In this document: piece by piece, positions 41,564-50,049 of the stretch | How positions within the stretch are numbered: position 1 is the stretch's first letter | How the letters are laid out: each line of letters starts with the position of its first letter | Origin: Rhodocyclales bacterium | Lineage (GTDB): Bacteria > Pseudomonadota > Gammaproteobacteria > Burkholderiales > Rhodocyclaceae | Length of the DNA: 64,000 nucleotides | Direction of reading: 5' to 3' | Assembly (NCBI GenBank): GCA_028292505.1 | Contig: JAQGMF010000001.1 | Location: 186,001 to 250,000, forward strand | The notes under the pieces: generated by a model | Told to the model about the DNA's origin: nothing | Databases searched by the model: none | The model's input: the letters and a program-made list of their open reading frames with translations, nothing else | Made by a program: the position numbers and the translations under genes

Positions 41564-42046
41564 ATGAGGGATGTTGTAAAGCGTCTAGGTGGGGCACTGA
41601 TATTCACCATCGTTGCCAGCGTCGCGCCTGTCACGGCCGCACCGCAGGATCAACTCTTACCCTTGCTGTCGGCCGATATTCCCGCGGGGTGTGGCTGCAA
41701 CTTCACGCGCTACAAGAGCAAGGGCGAAGGGCCAATCCTGCATTGGTCGAGCGACGGCAAGAAGCAAGCGATGGTGCGTGCCGACAAGCTGTACCTGCTC
41801 GATCTACGCCAGGAGAAATACATTCCGCAGCGCACCGAACATCCTCAGCCCGACGACCGCATGGTGCTCTTCGTCGCCAATGGCGATTGGCAGATACAAG
41901 CACTAGGCACCGCGGTGGCGGGCACATGTGGCGCGAAACGGCAGTGCAGCCAGACCAGCTACCAGGGGCGCCTGCTGGTGCAGCAGGAAGGTGGCGCGCG
42001 CAATGAGATCCCGGTTGAGGGCACCTGCGGTTGCCCGAAACCTTAG
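41564..42046 (+). CDS. Exported Cys-rich protein of unknown function
   Basis: This 160-residue protein has a signal peptide (MRDVVKRLGGALIFTIVASVAPVTAA). The mature part has Cys in AGCGCNFTRY, GTCGAKRQCSQT and GTCGCPKP, suggesting disulfides or metal binding in the periplasm. ILHWSSDGKKQAMVRADKLYLLDL is a beta-rich core. GGGAG lies 11 bases before ATG 41564; longer frames to 41441 lack a plausible start. I do not recognise the family. It stands alone between the phosphoribosyltransferase and thrH. Confidence 0.68.
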   Translation: MRDVVKRLGGALIFTIVASVAPVTAAPQDQLLPLLSADIPAGCGCNFTRYKSKGEGPILHWSSDGKKQAMVRADKLYLLDLRQEKYIPQRTEHPQPDDRMVLFVANGDWQIQALGTAVAGTCGAKRQCSQTSYQGRLLVQQEGGARNEIPVEGTCGCPKP

Positions 42047-42162
42047 GGATGAAAACGGTGTGATGCATCCGTGCTGCGCTGCGCGTGGCAGTCATGTCGG
42101 GCCGATGTAGAATCGCCCGGCATTGTTTCATCCAACTATTCAACTGATTCAAAGGCTTTCTC

Positions 42163-42771
42163 GTGCAAATCGTCTGTCTCGACATGGAAGGGGTTCTCGT
42201 TTCGGAAATCTGGATCGAGTTCGCGCAGCGCACCGGCATCCCCGAACTGCGCCGTACCACGCGCGATGAGCCAGACTATGACAAACTCATGAAATACCGT
42301 CTCGGCATACTTGCCGCGCACAAACTCGGCCTGCCGGATATCCAGTCCGTCATCGGCCAGATGGGTCCGATGGAAGGCTGCAAGGACTTTCTCGATAGTC
42401 TGCGCAAGAGCTACCAGATCGTCATCCTGTCCGACACTTTCTACGAATTCGCCAAGCCCCTGATGGAACAGATGGGGCAACCCACGCTGTTCTGCCACAG
42501 CCTCGAAGCCGATGCCAGCGGCATGCTGGTGAATTACCATCTGCGCATGCCGGACCAGAAGCGTGCCGCGGTGAAGGCTTTCAAAGACCTCAACTTCAAG
42601 GTCATCGCCGCTGGTGATTCATACAATGACATCAGCATGCTTGGCGAGGCCGATGCCGGTATCCTCATGCATCCGCCCGAAAACGTTGTGCGCGAATTTC
42701 CACAGTATCCGGTGGTGCGCTCATACGATGAGTTGCGGGTTGAGATCGACAAGGCGTCGGCGCGTATATGA
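42163..42771 (+). CDS. thrH: Bifunctional phosphoserine phosphatase/homoserine phosphotransferase ThrH
   Basis: ThrH is a HAD-family enzyme that dephosphorylates phosphoserine and can move the phosphate to homoserine, linking serine and threonine synthesis. The 202-residue protein has the ThrH-type motif I CLDMEGVLVSEIW (catalytic Asp about residue 7, with Glu instead of a second Asp), ILSDTFYEF (motif II), DQKRAAVKA (motif III Lys), and AAGDSYNDISMLGEADAGIL (motif IV). The GTG at 42163 gives MQIVCLDMEG, the usual family start. An unusual inverted CACAGAG repeat follows 8 bases after the stop. Confidence 0.92.
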   Translation: MQIVCLDMEGVLVSEIWIEFAQRTGIPELRRTTRDEPDYDKLMKYRLGILAAHKLGLPDIQSVIGQMGPMEGCKDFLDSLRKSYQIVILSDTFYEFAKPLMEQMGQPTLFCHSLEADASGMLVNYHLRMPDQKRAAVKAFKDLNFKVIAAGDSYNDISMLGEADAGILMHPPENVVREFPQYPVVRSYDELRVEIDKASARI

Positions 42772-42779
42772 AAACAAGT

Positions 42780-42918
42780 CTTACCACAGAGGCACAGAGG
42801 CACGGAGGGCCACAGAGAAAAGCTCAAAGTATGCGGATGGGCTTTGGGGCGTTGTCAAATGCAGGGCGCCAGATTTTTTCCTCCGTGGCCCTCTGTGCCT
42901 CTGTGTCTCTGTGGTAAG
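42780..42918. repeat. CACAGAG-type inverted repeat between thrH and purU
   Basis: A left arm (42780-42821, starting CTTACCACAGAGGCACAGAG) and a right arm (42874-42918, ending in its near-complement GTCTCTGTGGTAAG) flank about 52 bases. Each arm is itself made of short CACAGAG/CACGGAG motifs. Sequences of this type are scattered through many unrelated bacterial genomes and have no assigned function. The right arm ends 10 bases before purU and contributes part of its ribosome-binding region (AAGGG at 42916-42920). Confidence 0.85.
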
Positions 42919-42928
42919 GGCGTTCGAA

Positions 42929-43789
42929 ATGCACACCCAACGCTTCTACACCCTCACCATTTCCTGTCCCGACCGTGTTGGCATCGTGGCGCGCGTGTCG
43001 ACCTTCATCGCCGGGCATGGCGGTTGGATTCTCGAAACCAATCTGCATGCCGATCGCGATTTCGACCGCTACTTCATGCGCCTGGAAATCAAGGCCGATT
43101 CGCTGCCTTTCCACCTCGCCGAATTCCGTGAGCGCTTCGCACCGCTTGCGACCGAATTGCAGATGGACTGGAAAATCTCCGACAGCGCCATCAAGAAACG
43201 CGTCGTACTGTTGGTGAGCAAGCAAGAACATTGCCTCTACGATCTACTCGCCCGCTGGCAGAGCAAGGAACTCGATGTCGAAATTCCCTGCATCGTCTCC
43301 AACCACGAATCGCTACGCGGCTTTGTCGAATGGCACGGCATACCGTTTCATCATGTGCCGGTGACGTCCGACAACAAGGCACAGGCCTATGCCGAGATCG
43401 GTCGCATCTTCGACGAAGTCGGTGGCGATTGCATGGTGCTGGCGCGCTACATGCAGATACTGTCTCCCGAGCTGTGTGCAAAATATCCCGGACGCATACT
43501 CAATATTCACCACAGTTTCCTGCCCAGCTTCGTCGGCGCCAAACCCTATCATCAAGCCTATGAGCGTGGTGTCAAACTCATCGGCGCCACCTGTCACTAT
43601 GTTACCGCCGACCTCGACCAAGGGCCGATCATCGACCAGGATGTGATCCGTGTCGATCACTCCGATTCGGTCGAAGACATGGTCCGCTACGGGCGAGATA
43701 TCGAAAAGGCTGTACTGGCACGTGGGTTGCGCTATCACCTCGAAGATCGGGTGCTTTTGAACGGGAACAGGACGGTCGTGTTTCGGTAG
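42929..43789 (+). CDS. purU: Formyltetrahydrofolate deformylase
   Basis: PurU hydrolyses 10-formyltetrahydrofolate to formate and tetrahydrofolate, balancing one-carbon pools and supplying formate for purine synthesis. The 286-residue protein has an N-terminal ACT domain (YTLTISCPDRVGIVARVS, about residue 7) and a formyltransferase-like domain with the catalytic NIHHSFLPSFVGAKPYHQAY (His and Asp neighbourhood, about residue 189) and GATCHYVTADLDQGPIIDQD. ATG 42929 is used; the frame open from 42614 runs inside thrH. An inverted repeat separates it from thrH, so cotranscription with thrH is uncertain. Confidence 0.94.
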   Translation: MHTQRFYTLTISCPDRVGIVARVSTFIAGHGGWILETNLHADRDFDRYFMRLEIKADSLPFHLAEFRERFAPLATELQMDWKISDSAIKKRVVLLVSKQEHCLYDLLARWQSKELDVEIPCIVSNHESLRGFVEWHGIPFHHVPVTSDNKAQAYAEIGRIFDEVGGDCMVLARYMQILSPELCAKYPGRILNIHHSFLPSFVGAKPYHQAYERGVKLIGATCHYVTADLDQGPIIDQDVIRVDHSDSVEDMVRYGRDIEKAVLARGLRYHLEDRVLLNGNRTVVFR

Positions 43790-43911
43790 CCAATGATCCG
43801 GAATGCCTTGATACCGAATCAAGAAGTCAGATACCATTCTCTGCAGGACTGCACTTCTATCTGCTTGTCGTATTTCGAGGTGAAATTTTCAATTCAAAAC
43901 ATAGCGCGACC

Positions 43912-44610
43912 ATGAAGGCCAAACTCCCACAATCCCGATATGAGCAGGCAGCTTACTCAATGAGTGAAGCAGCCCGCATTCTCGGAATGCCTTCTGCAAC
44001 TGTTCGTGCCTGGAGCTGTGGCTATCCATACAAATCGAGTACGGGGGGTAGTCGACAATTCGAGCCTCTCATCACGCCTGCGGATGTGAAATCCAAACTG
44101 TTGTCGTTTGCCAATTTGTGTGAGCTTCATGTGCTGTCTGCTATCCGTAAACGCCACCGTGTTTCGCTTCCAAAAGTGCGTGCCAGTCTTGAATTTGTCC
44201 AGACAAAGCTGAACTCCGCCAGGCCTTTGCTTGATACGCAGTTCCGGACCAACGGGATAGATCTTTTTGTTGAGCACGCATCGACGTTGCTGAATGTGTC
44301 GAGCGACGGACAACAGGCGTTGAGGGGGGATTTTGAACGTGCGTTGTCGCGTATTGAACGAGATAGTTCCGGTACGCCTATTCGCCTGTTTCCCTTTACA
44401 CGCGTGTCTGGTGGTGATGCGACTCGTGCTGTTGTTGTAGATCCTATGCTTGCATTTGGGCGGCCGATTATTTCGGGCGCCGGTGTCAAGACCGATGTTA
44501 TCCGCAGTCGTTTCAATGCAGGAGATTCGATAGCTGAGATGGCCGCAGACTATTGCGTCGAAGCTGAGTCCATCGAAGAAGCTCTGCGTTTTGAGCAACT
44601 CGCAGCCTGA
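43912..44610 (+). CDS. DUF433/HTH antitoxin-like protein (VapB45 type)
   Basis: This 232-residue protein starts with a MerR-like helix-turn-helix region (YSMSEAARILGMPSATVRAWSCGY, about residue 15) and carries a DUF433-like C-terminal domain (DPMLAFGRPIISGAGVKTDVIRSRFNAGDSIAEMAADYCVE, about 175-220). This is the layout of the VapB45 antitoxin of the VapBC45-type toxin-antitoxin pair. The toxin gene overlaps its 3' end by 20 bases. The local base composition is richer in A+T than the surrounding operons, and the pair lies between purU and lnt, both housekeeping genes, which fits insertion of a mobile TA module. Confidence 0.82.
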   Translation: MKAKLPQSRYEQAAYSMSEAARILGMPSATVRAWSCGYPYKSSTGGSRQFEPLITPADVKSKLLSFANLCELHVLSAIRKRHRVSLPKVRASLEFVQTKLNSARPLLDTQFRTNGIDLFVEHASTLLNVSSDGQQALRGDFERALSRIERDSSGTPIRLFPFTRVSGGDATRAVVVDPMLAFGRPIISGAGVKTDVIRSRFNAGDSIAEMAADYCVEAESIEEALRFEQLAA

Positions 44611-44998
44611 GCGTTCGGTCACTCTCTTTGTTGACCGCGATACGTGGAGCGGCAAACTGGATGCCGCGCTGGTAGCTGCGGGAATTCCATTCGAAGCCCA
44701 TAAAAATCATTTTGCGCACAATACGCCTGATTCCGATTGGCTGCGTGAGGTGGGCCAGCGGGGTTGGGTAGTTGTTACACGAGATCAGAATATCCGGCGA
44801 AAACCGGATGAGCTGATGGCATTGCGAGAAGCAGGCGTATTCCTGTTTGCCATGACATCCGGCAATCTCTCCGCACAAGATACAGCTAACCTTGTCATGG
44901 CAGCATGGCCAAAAATTCAGGAGTTAGTGAGAATTACTCAGCCACCGGCCGTTTTTTCGATTACTCGCGGGTGCGAAATTCGGCTTATCAAGCGTTGA
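44591..44998 (+). CDS. PIN-like toxin of a VapC45-type pair
   Basis: This 135-residue protein begins LFVDRDTWSGKLDAALVAAG, with an acidic residue pattern of the PIN-like fold, and continues WVVVTRDQNIRRKPDELMAL. These are conserved in the PIN-like toxin family of VapC45. The later part FSITRGCEIRLIKR is basic. Toxins of this kind are thought to act as ribonucleases or kinase-like modifiers; the exact activity is not certain. The start is the TTG at 44591, which overlaps the antitoxin gene; no ATG is available before the conserved part. Its last 11 bases overlap the lnt 3' end. Confidence 0.78.
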   Translation: MSNSQPERSVTLFVDRDTWSGKLDAALVAAGIPFEAHKNHFAHNTPDSDWLREVGQRGWVVVTRDQNIRRKPDELMALREAGVFLFAMTSGNLSAQDTANLVMAAWPKIQELVRITQPPAVFSITRGCEIRLIKR

Positions 44999-46565
44999 TT
45001 CCGGAAGAGTCTCCCAACGTACCAAATCTGCGTGAGTGGTTCTTTGCCAGAGTGATCGCGACAATAAAACCTATCACCGCCAATACCGGCCAATTGCCCC
45101 AACGCGCATACGGCGTCATGCCGCTGTAGCCTCGCACCAGGGCGTTCAGTGCGCCCGTGGTGAAGGCTGGTAGTACTTGCGGGACCGATCCATCTGGCAT
45201 AATCAGCGCAGTCATGCCGGTATTGGTACTACGCAGCATCGGCCGGCCGGTTTCCATCGCCCGCATGCGCGAGATCTGCAGATGCTGCGGCTGCGCGTGG
45301 TAGTCGCCGTACCAGGCAAGATTACTCATATTGAGCATCATGGTGGCTTGCGGCAATGGGTAGATGAGTTCCTCACCGAAGACATCCTCGTAGCAGATGT
45401 TGATGGCAACAAGCTGATCGCCGACGCGTATCGGCGCCTGACCTGACGCGCCGCGGGTCTGATCGCCCATGGGGATGTTGACGAGATCGAGCAGCCAGCG
45501 CATCGATGGCGGCACGAATTCACCGAAAGGCAATAGATGGCGCTTGCTGTACACCTGACGCGGATCGCTGCCGACGGATAGGGCGCTGTTGAAGATGTGT
45601 CCGGCCGCGTCGCGGGTGAAGGTGCCGGTGATGACATCGCCATGAAAGCGACGGGCAGGTTCGCTGAGCGTCGCCAGGTATTCCGCTGGCAATTGTGCTT
45701 CGAGAAGCGGTAGGGTCGTTTCCGGCAGCGCGATGAGTTGTGCGGGATTCTCTCGCACCAGTTCGAGATTGAGCTGCAACCAGTGATTGAGATTGCTGGC
45801 ATCCCACTTCAGATCCTGCGGAATATTCGGTTGGATCAGCGAAACGCGGATCGCCTCGCCAATCGGAGAAGTCCATGGCACGAAGCGTAGGGCGCCGCCC
45901 AGCACGATGAGGGCGAGCGCGGTGAGGCACGCACGTTGGCGCAATACTTTGTCGGTGCAGCTCACCAGCAGCAAAGCCGTTACCAAGATCAGGATGAAGC
46001 CTACGCCGTAGCTGCCCAGGACAGGCGCATAGCCGGCAAGGGGGCTGGGCGGTGTCTGTGTATAGCCGACAGCAAGCCAAGGTACGCCGGTGAACACCCA
46101 GCCGCGCAGCCATTCGCCGAAGCTCCAGCAGGCTGCCACGAGCAACGCATTGAACAGCGCATTTCCACCCCGCAGTCGCGCGAACAAGCCGCCTGCCAGT
46201 GCGCCCCACAGCGACATGTATGCAAAGAAGATAGACAGCAGAAATACCGTCAGCCATGGCGCCATGCCGCCGTAGGTGTGGAAGGCCACGTACAGCCAGC
46301 CGCCGCCCGTCCAGAACATGCCGAAGCCCCACACCAGACCGAGCCACACGGCGCGGCGCGGTGAGGCGTGTTGCCATAGCAGCCACAGTACGGCCCAGCA
46401 TACGGCCGCAAGCGGAAAGACATTAAAGGGTGCGTAGGAAAATACGCTCAGCGCACCGGCCAGCAATGCGATGAAGGATTGGCTGCGCAGGCTCAACGTA
46501 TGCAAGGTGAGCGTGCGGGATACGAACCGGCGGAGAAAGGAGGCGTGCATGCGTGTATCGACCAT
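44988..46565 (-). CDS. lnt: Apolipoprotein N-acyltransferase
   Basis: Lnt adds the third acyl chain to the N-terminal Cys of lipoproteins at the inner membrane. The 525-residue protein has several N-terminal helices and a nitrilase-like periplasmic domain with the catalytic Glu in IALPETTLP (about residue 275), Lys in VYSKRHLLPFGEFVPP (about 342), and Cys in INICYEDVFGEE (about 394). MRAMETGRPMLRSTNTG is conserved. Length is normal. Its 3' end overlaps the convergent PIN-like toxin gene by 11 bases, so part of its natural end or terminator may have been displaced by the toxin-antitoxin module. Confidence 0.94.
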   Translation of the reverse strand: MVDTRMHASFLRRFVSRTLTLHTLSLRSQSFIALLAGALSVFSYAPFNVFPLAAVCWAVLWLLWQHASPRRAVWLGLVWGFGMFWTGGGWLYVAFHTYGGMAPWLTVFLLSIFFAYMSLWGALAGGLFARLRGGNALFNALLVAACWSFGEWLRGWVFTGVPWLAVGYTQTPPSPLAGYAPVLGSYGVGFILILVTALLLVSCTDKVLRQRACLTALALIVLGGALRFVPWTSPIGEAIRVSLIQPNIPQDLKWDASNLNHWLQLNLELVRENPAQLIALPETTLPLLEAQLPAEYLATLSEPARRFHGDVITGTFTRDAAGHIFNSALSVGSDPRQVYSKRHLLPFGEFVPPSMRWLLDLVNIPMGDQTRGASGQAPIRVGDQLVAINICYEDVFGEELIYPLPQATMMLNMSNLAWYGDYHAQPQHLQISRMRAMETGRPMLRSTNTGMTALIMPDGSVPQVLPAFTTGALNALVRGYSGMTPYARWGNWPVLAVIGFIVAITLAKNHSRRFGTLGDSSGINA

Positions 46566-46613
46566 GATTGCAAGGAGCCCGATTAAACCCGCAAAGTGTT
46601 GCGCTGGCTAGAT

Positions 46614-48206
46614 CTAGCCTTCTGCCGCCGATTTTTTTTCGGGCTGGTGCGATTTATCCTGCGCATGCAGCGCATACGGCGGCAGCTTCAATGCGATGCC
46701 GATTGCGATCGCGATCACCACGGCACAGCCAAGATATGCATTATGAATCCCATGGACCAGGCCTTCACGTGCTTGATCCATGAGGTGCAGCGCGTCGAAG
46801 TGCAGACTTTGGCCGAGCTGTGTCAAGACGGCCTGGTCCTGCGCGCGCACCAGCACCTGTGGCGTATTCAGCAACGCCGTGACGCGCGTGTCGCTGAGGT
46901 GCGCATCGGAAAGCAAGCGGCTCGCATGGCGTGCGAAGCTGGCATTGACGATGACGCCAGCGATGCTCGTGCCGATCATGCTGCCCAGCATGCGCATGGT
47001 CTGGATCAGCGCCGAGGCGATACCGATATCGCGACGTTCGACCACGGACTGAATCTGCAAAGTCAGATTCGGCAACTGGAAACCAAAACTCAGCCCGCTG
47101 ATGCCGAACACGAACATCACCCAGGCGCGCGGGCTGCTTTCGTTCAAGGTAACGAGCAACAGGCAACCTACCAGCAACAACATTTGTCCCTGTGCGATCA
47201 GCCGCTCTGGCCGCTTGAGACGCGGCAACAGGCGACCGTTGAGCAAGCTGCCGATGGTGATCATCAGCAGCAACGGCGTGATCAGTACCCCGGCCGAATT
47301 CGGCGACAGGTTGAAACCGCCTTGCAACATCAGCGGCGAGTAGAAGACCAGCACGAACATCGTCAGCCCGGTGAACGTCGCCAGCAGAGCGAGCTGGCGC
47401 ACCGCGTGATTGCTGAACAGACGCGGTGGAATGATCGGCGCGCGGGAATGATATTGATGCCATACGAATAACGCGCCAGCAACAACAGCCATGCCAAGCA
47501 ATGCCAGGAACAGCGGGCTGCCGAAGCCATGCGACTGGCCTTGCTCGGTGGCTAACAGCAAACCGCAGATACCCACGGCAAGCAGCACAGCGCCAAGCCA
47601 GTCGATGGATTTGTCATTTCCCTCGTGATGCACAATATGCGGAAGGAATTTCATCACGATCGGCAAGGCCAGCACGGCCACCGGTACATTCACGAAGAAC
47701 ACGCTGCGCCAGCCGACGTGCTCGGTAAGCCAGCCGCCCAGCACCGGGCCGGTGGCCGTTGCAATGCCGAAAGCGCCCGACAGCATGGCTTGCCAGCGCA
47801 CACGTTGCAGCCGGTTCGGGAACAGATCGCTGACCGAGGCGAAGGCCACGCCCGTCAGCATGCCGCCGCCGACACCTTGCAGACCGCGCGCCAGCACCAG
47901 TTGCAACATGCTTTGCGACAGGCCGCACAGCACCGAGGCGAGGGTGAACAAAATGATCGACGCGATGACAAATGGTTTTCTTCCGTACAGATCACCCAGA
48001 CGCCCCATGATGGGAATCATCACCGCGTTGGTCATTAGGTAGGCCGATGCTGTCCATGGGTACAGATCGTAGCCCCTGAGTTCGGCCACGACGCGTGGCA
48101 GGGCCGTGCTTACCACCGTCGAGTCAACTGCGATCAGCATGATGACCAGGCTGATACCGATCATGGCTGCAAGGGAGGCGGAGAAACTACGTGATGAGGC
48201 GTTCAT
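46614..48206 (-). CDS. DHA2-family (EmrB/QacA-like) multidrug efflux transporter
   Basis: This 530-residue major facilitator protein has about 14 helices, the DHA2 layout. Motif A is seen as GRLGDLYGRKPF (about residue 69), motif B as ARGLQGVGGGM (about 106), and motif C near the fifth helix as ATGPVLGGWLTE (about 152). VDSTVVSTALPRVV in the first helix carries the family's conserved Asp. Such pumps export lipophilic drugs, dyes or fatty acids using the proton gradient. It is cotranscribed with the marR gene (4-base overlap), so its expression is likely controlled by that repressor. Confidence 0.9.
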   Translation of the reverse strand: MNASSRSFSASLAAMIGISLVIMLIAVDSTVVSTALPRVVAELRGYDLYPWTASAYLMTNAVMIPIMGRLGDLYGRKPFVIASIILFTLASVLCGLSQSMLQLVLARGLQGVGGGMLTGVAFASVSDLFPNRLQRVRWQAMLSGAFGIATATGPVLGGWLTEHVGWRSVFFVNVPVAVLALPIVMKFLPHIVHHEGNDKSIDWLGAVLLAVGICGLLLATEQGQSHGFGSPLFLALLGMAVVAGALFVWHQYHSRAPIIPPRLFSNHAVRQLALLATFTGLTMFVLVFYSPLMLQGGFNLSPNSAGVLITPLLLMITIGSLLNGRLLPRLKRPERLIAQGQMLLLVGCLLLVTLNESSPRAWVMFVFGISGLSFGFQLPNLTLQIQSVVERRDIGIASALIQTMRMLGSMIGTSIAGVIVNASFARHASRLLSDAHLSDTRVTALLNTPQVLVRAQDQAVLTQLGQSLHFDALHLMDQAREGLVHGIHNAYLGCAVVIAIAIGIALKLPPYALHAQDKSHQPEKKSAAEG

Positions 48207-48700
48207 GGGGCCTTGTCCTGGAAGGACTGATCCTTGGTATGGTTTGAAGAATGGGAAGAGGAGGGACGTTGCAGCGCCGCGCAGAGTTCCTGCAAAGCGC
48301 CGACGACGCGCTGACGTTTCGCCGTGGGCAAGCGATCCAGCACCTCGCTGGCATGCGCACTCATGCGCGCATCCACCGCACGCGCGGCTGCCTTGCCGGC
48401 CGTCGTGAGCTGCAATTGCACGTTGCGGCGATCCGTTGCCAACGTGCTGCGCGCCACCCAGCCTTGTTCGACCAGCTTGTCGACCGAGCGACTGACCCAG
48501 CTTTTTTCGAGTCCGAGCAGACGTCCGAATTCCGCCTGCGTCAGCCTGCCGCGTTGCAAGAGCATGACCAGCAAACGCGCTTGCGGTGGCGTGCCTTCTT
48601 CGTGCAAGAGACGGCGTTGCTCGCAGATGAATAGACGCATCGCCTCGCGCAGGAGGGCGGCGTCGTTTTGGTTTTCAGGCCTGGATTTCGAAGTGCTCAC
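48203..48700 (-). CDS. MarR-family transcriptional regulator
   Basis: This 165-residue winged-helix protein has RGRLTQAEFGRLLGLEKSWVSRSVDKLVEQGW as the recognition region (about residue 50) and DRRNVQLQLTTAG as the wing. It is predicted to bind as a dimer and to repress its own operon, which contains the DHA2 efflux pump. The start is the GTG at 48700 and its stop overlaps the efflux start in ATGA. Ligand specificity is unknown. The organisation regulator-pump is typical of drug-inducible efflux systems. Confidence 0.9.
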   Translation of the reverse strand: MSTSKSRPENQNDAALLREAMRLFICEQRRLLHEEGTPPQARLLVMLLQRGRLTQAEFGRLLGLEKSWVSRSVDKLVEQGWVARSTLATDRRNVQLQLTTAGKAAARAVDARMSAHASEVLDRLPTAKRQRVVGALQELCAALQRPSSSHSSNHTKDQSFQDKAP

Positions 48701-48778
48701 GGCAGAACAGACAAACGGAAGATTTGGATGTTATACGCAACCGTTGCTGATGACAACTATTTGTTCGGATCTTTGCCA

Positions 48779-48903
48779 GTGCTTGCCATTTGGCCACCGA
48801 AGCAGGCATGGCGCTCGAAACGCTTACCCGCATTGGCTACAGGCAGGTGGTGAATTACGACAATCTGGAAGACGAGCGCAAGCGATTGCAGCAGAAACCG
48901 TAG
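48779..48903 (+). pseudogene. Possible remnant of a rhodanese-like (PspE type) gene
   Basis: The frame ending at 48903 reads GMALETLTRIGYRQVVNYDN and then LEDERKRLQQKP, which resembles the C-terminal part of small rhodanese/thiosulfate sulfurtransferase domains (the region after YCxxGxRS). A preceding FGHRS in the next frame would join it if one base (A near 48804) were removed. No N-terminal rhodanese sequence or start is visible upstream. The match rests on pattern only and could be chance. Confidence 0.3.
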
Positions 48904-48998
48904 CAGATCGCGCATGCTTTATGCCGATGCACGCGGCTGTACCTATCCCACAAAAATTCCGGCAGTTGCATTGGGGCTGTAACGCCGCTTCTTCTCGC

Positions 48999-49850
48999 CT
49001 AGCTGGCTGAAGCGCCTGCCGGCTCATCGCTTCGTGGCACGACGCGCCTGACGGCCGTGACTGGCATGATGGCATTTACTGGCGGTGGAGTTGTGTCGTT
49101 CGGCGAAGACGGAACGAACACATTCAATTCCTTGCCGAACGAAGTCAAGCCGCTGGCCAGCGCCGCTTGCTGATAAGGATCGAGATTGGTGTTGAGCAAG
49201 GGATCGTCACTGACAGCCGGTGGCGTCGTTTGCGCTGCAATGACGGTGTCATTGGTGGCGTTGCTGACCGGATTGTTCTGCGTAGGCTCTGTGTTCGTTG
49301 CGGCGAGATCTGTGCTCGGCGGACTCGTGTTGTTGGTGGCGAGAGACGCGTTGGGCGCTGTGACGACACTCCGACTTTCTTGGGCAGAAGGAGGTGGCGT
49401 GCGGGTCGGCGCGTCGTTCGCGGGATTGGCATTGGCGGTGGGAGTCGCGACGACGGGGGGATTGGCGCTAGCATCTGCCGGTGGCGATTGAAGCGCCTCA
49501 ATGAGCTGCTTGTCGTTGGCACTGATGGAGCCATTGCTTTCAAGCTGTGAAAGCAACAGCGAACTCGTGAATTGCTGCAATAGCCCGGCCGGCGTAAAAA
49601 GCGGGCCGCTGGCAGAAGATGCTAGCGGAAGGTTACCCAGATTGCGGGCCAGTGCGGCATCAATGCTCAGGTTTGGGTCATTAGCCTGCTGGGCCAACAA
49701 GCTTTGCGCGAATGCCGAAAAATCGACGATGACGGAGGGCTCGATGAGAGCGGACGTTGCCGCCGGAGTTCCGCTGCCGGAAACAGGCGCAGTCAGCCCC
49801 GCAATCGCGTTGCTGGCGGCTATGTTCGAGACGGCTGTGAGATTGTCCAT
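48999..49850 (-). CDS. Low-complexity Pro/Thr/Asn-rich protein of unknown function
   Basis: This 283-residue protein has no signal peptide or membrane helix. Residues about 1-110 look partly helical (FSAFAQSLLAQQAND, LLQQFTSSLLLSQLESNG). Residues about 118-225 are disordered low-complexity sequence (PADASANPPVVATPTANANP, TNTEPTQNNPVSNATNDTV). The C-terminal part has a small helical stretch (YQQAALASGLTSFGKELNVF). It resembles neither a known enzyme nor an adhesin. It could be a scaffold or flagellar/cell-surface associated protein. There is no strong ribosome site at ATG 49850. Confidence 0.6.
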   Translation of the reverse strand: MDNLTAVSNIAASNAIAGLTAPVSGSGTPAATSALIEPSVIVDFSAFAQSLLAQQANDPNLSIDAALARNLGNLPLASSASGPLFTPAGLLQQFTSSLLLSQLESNGSISANDKQLIEALQSPPADASANPPVVATPTANANPANDAPTRTPPPSAQESRSVVTAPNASLATNNTSPPSTDLAATNTEPTQNNPVSNATNDTVIAAQTTPPAVSDDPLLNTNLDPYQQAALASGLTSFGKELNVFVPSSPNDTTPPPVNAIMPVTAVRRVVPRSDEPAGASAS

Positions 49851-49995
49851 GGCAGAGAGTCCGACGAAAGTCAGTATGGCTGTCCGATTCGCAGCTTGCT
49901 GATTTTTCCTCGCAAGAAATGTGCTCGCGCCGGATAGGCTGCGTAGGTTCGATGAGCCGAAGGCGTTGCGCGAGGTCGGCTTATCACAGGTATTC

Positions 49996-50039
49996 CCAAT
50001 TGTCGGAAGGCGCTTCGCTTTTCCGACCTATGCAATTGG
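49996..50039. repeat. REP-like hairpin downstream of pyrF
   Basis: Nested arms CCAATTG/CAATTGG (49996-50002 and 50033-50039) and TCGGAA/TTCCGA (50003-50008 and 50021-50026) surround GGCGCTTCGC. The core TCGGAAGGCGCTTCGC resembles a dispersed bacterial repeat (GTCGGATGGCGCTTCGC type). It lies just past the pyrF stop on the minus strand and may act as a transcript-end structure. Confidence 0.6.
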
Positions 50040-50049
50040 CATCAAGCCC

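Noticed and set aside
48324-49010. Plus-strand open frame of 228 codons across marR and the gap after it
   Set aside because: Most of it is antisense to marR; only the far end shows a weak rhodanese-like stretch, and that lies in another frame.
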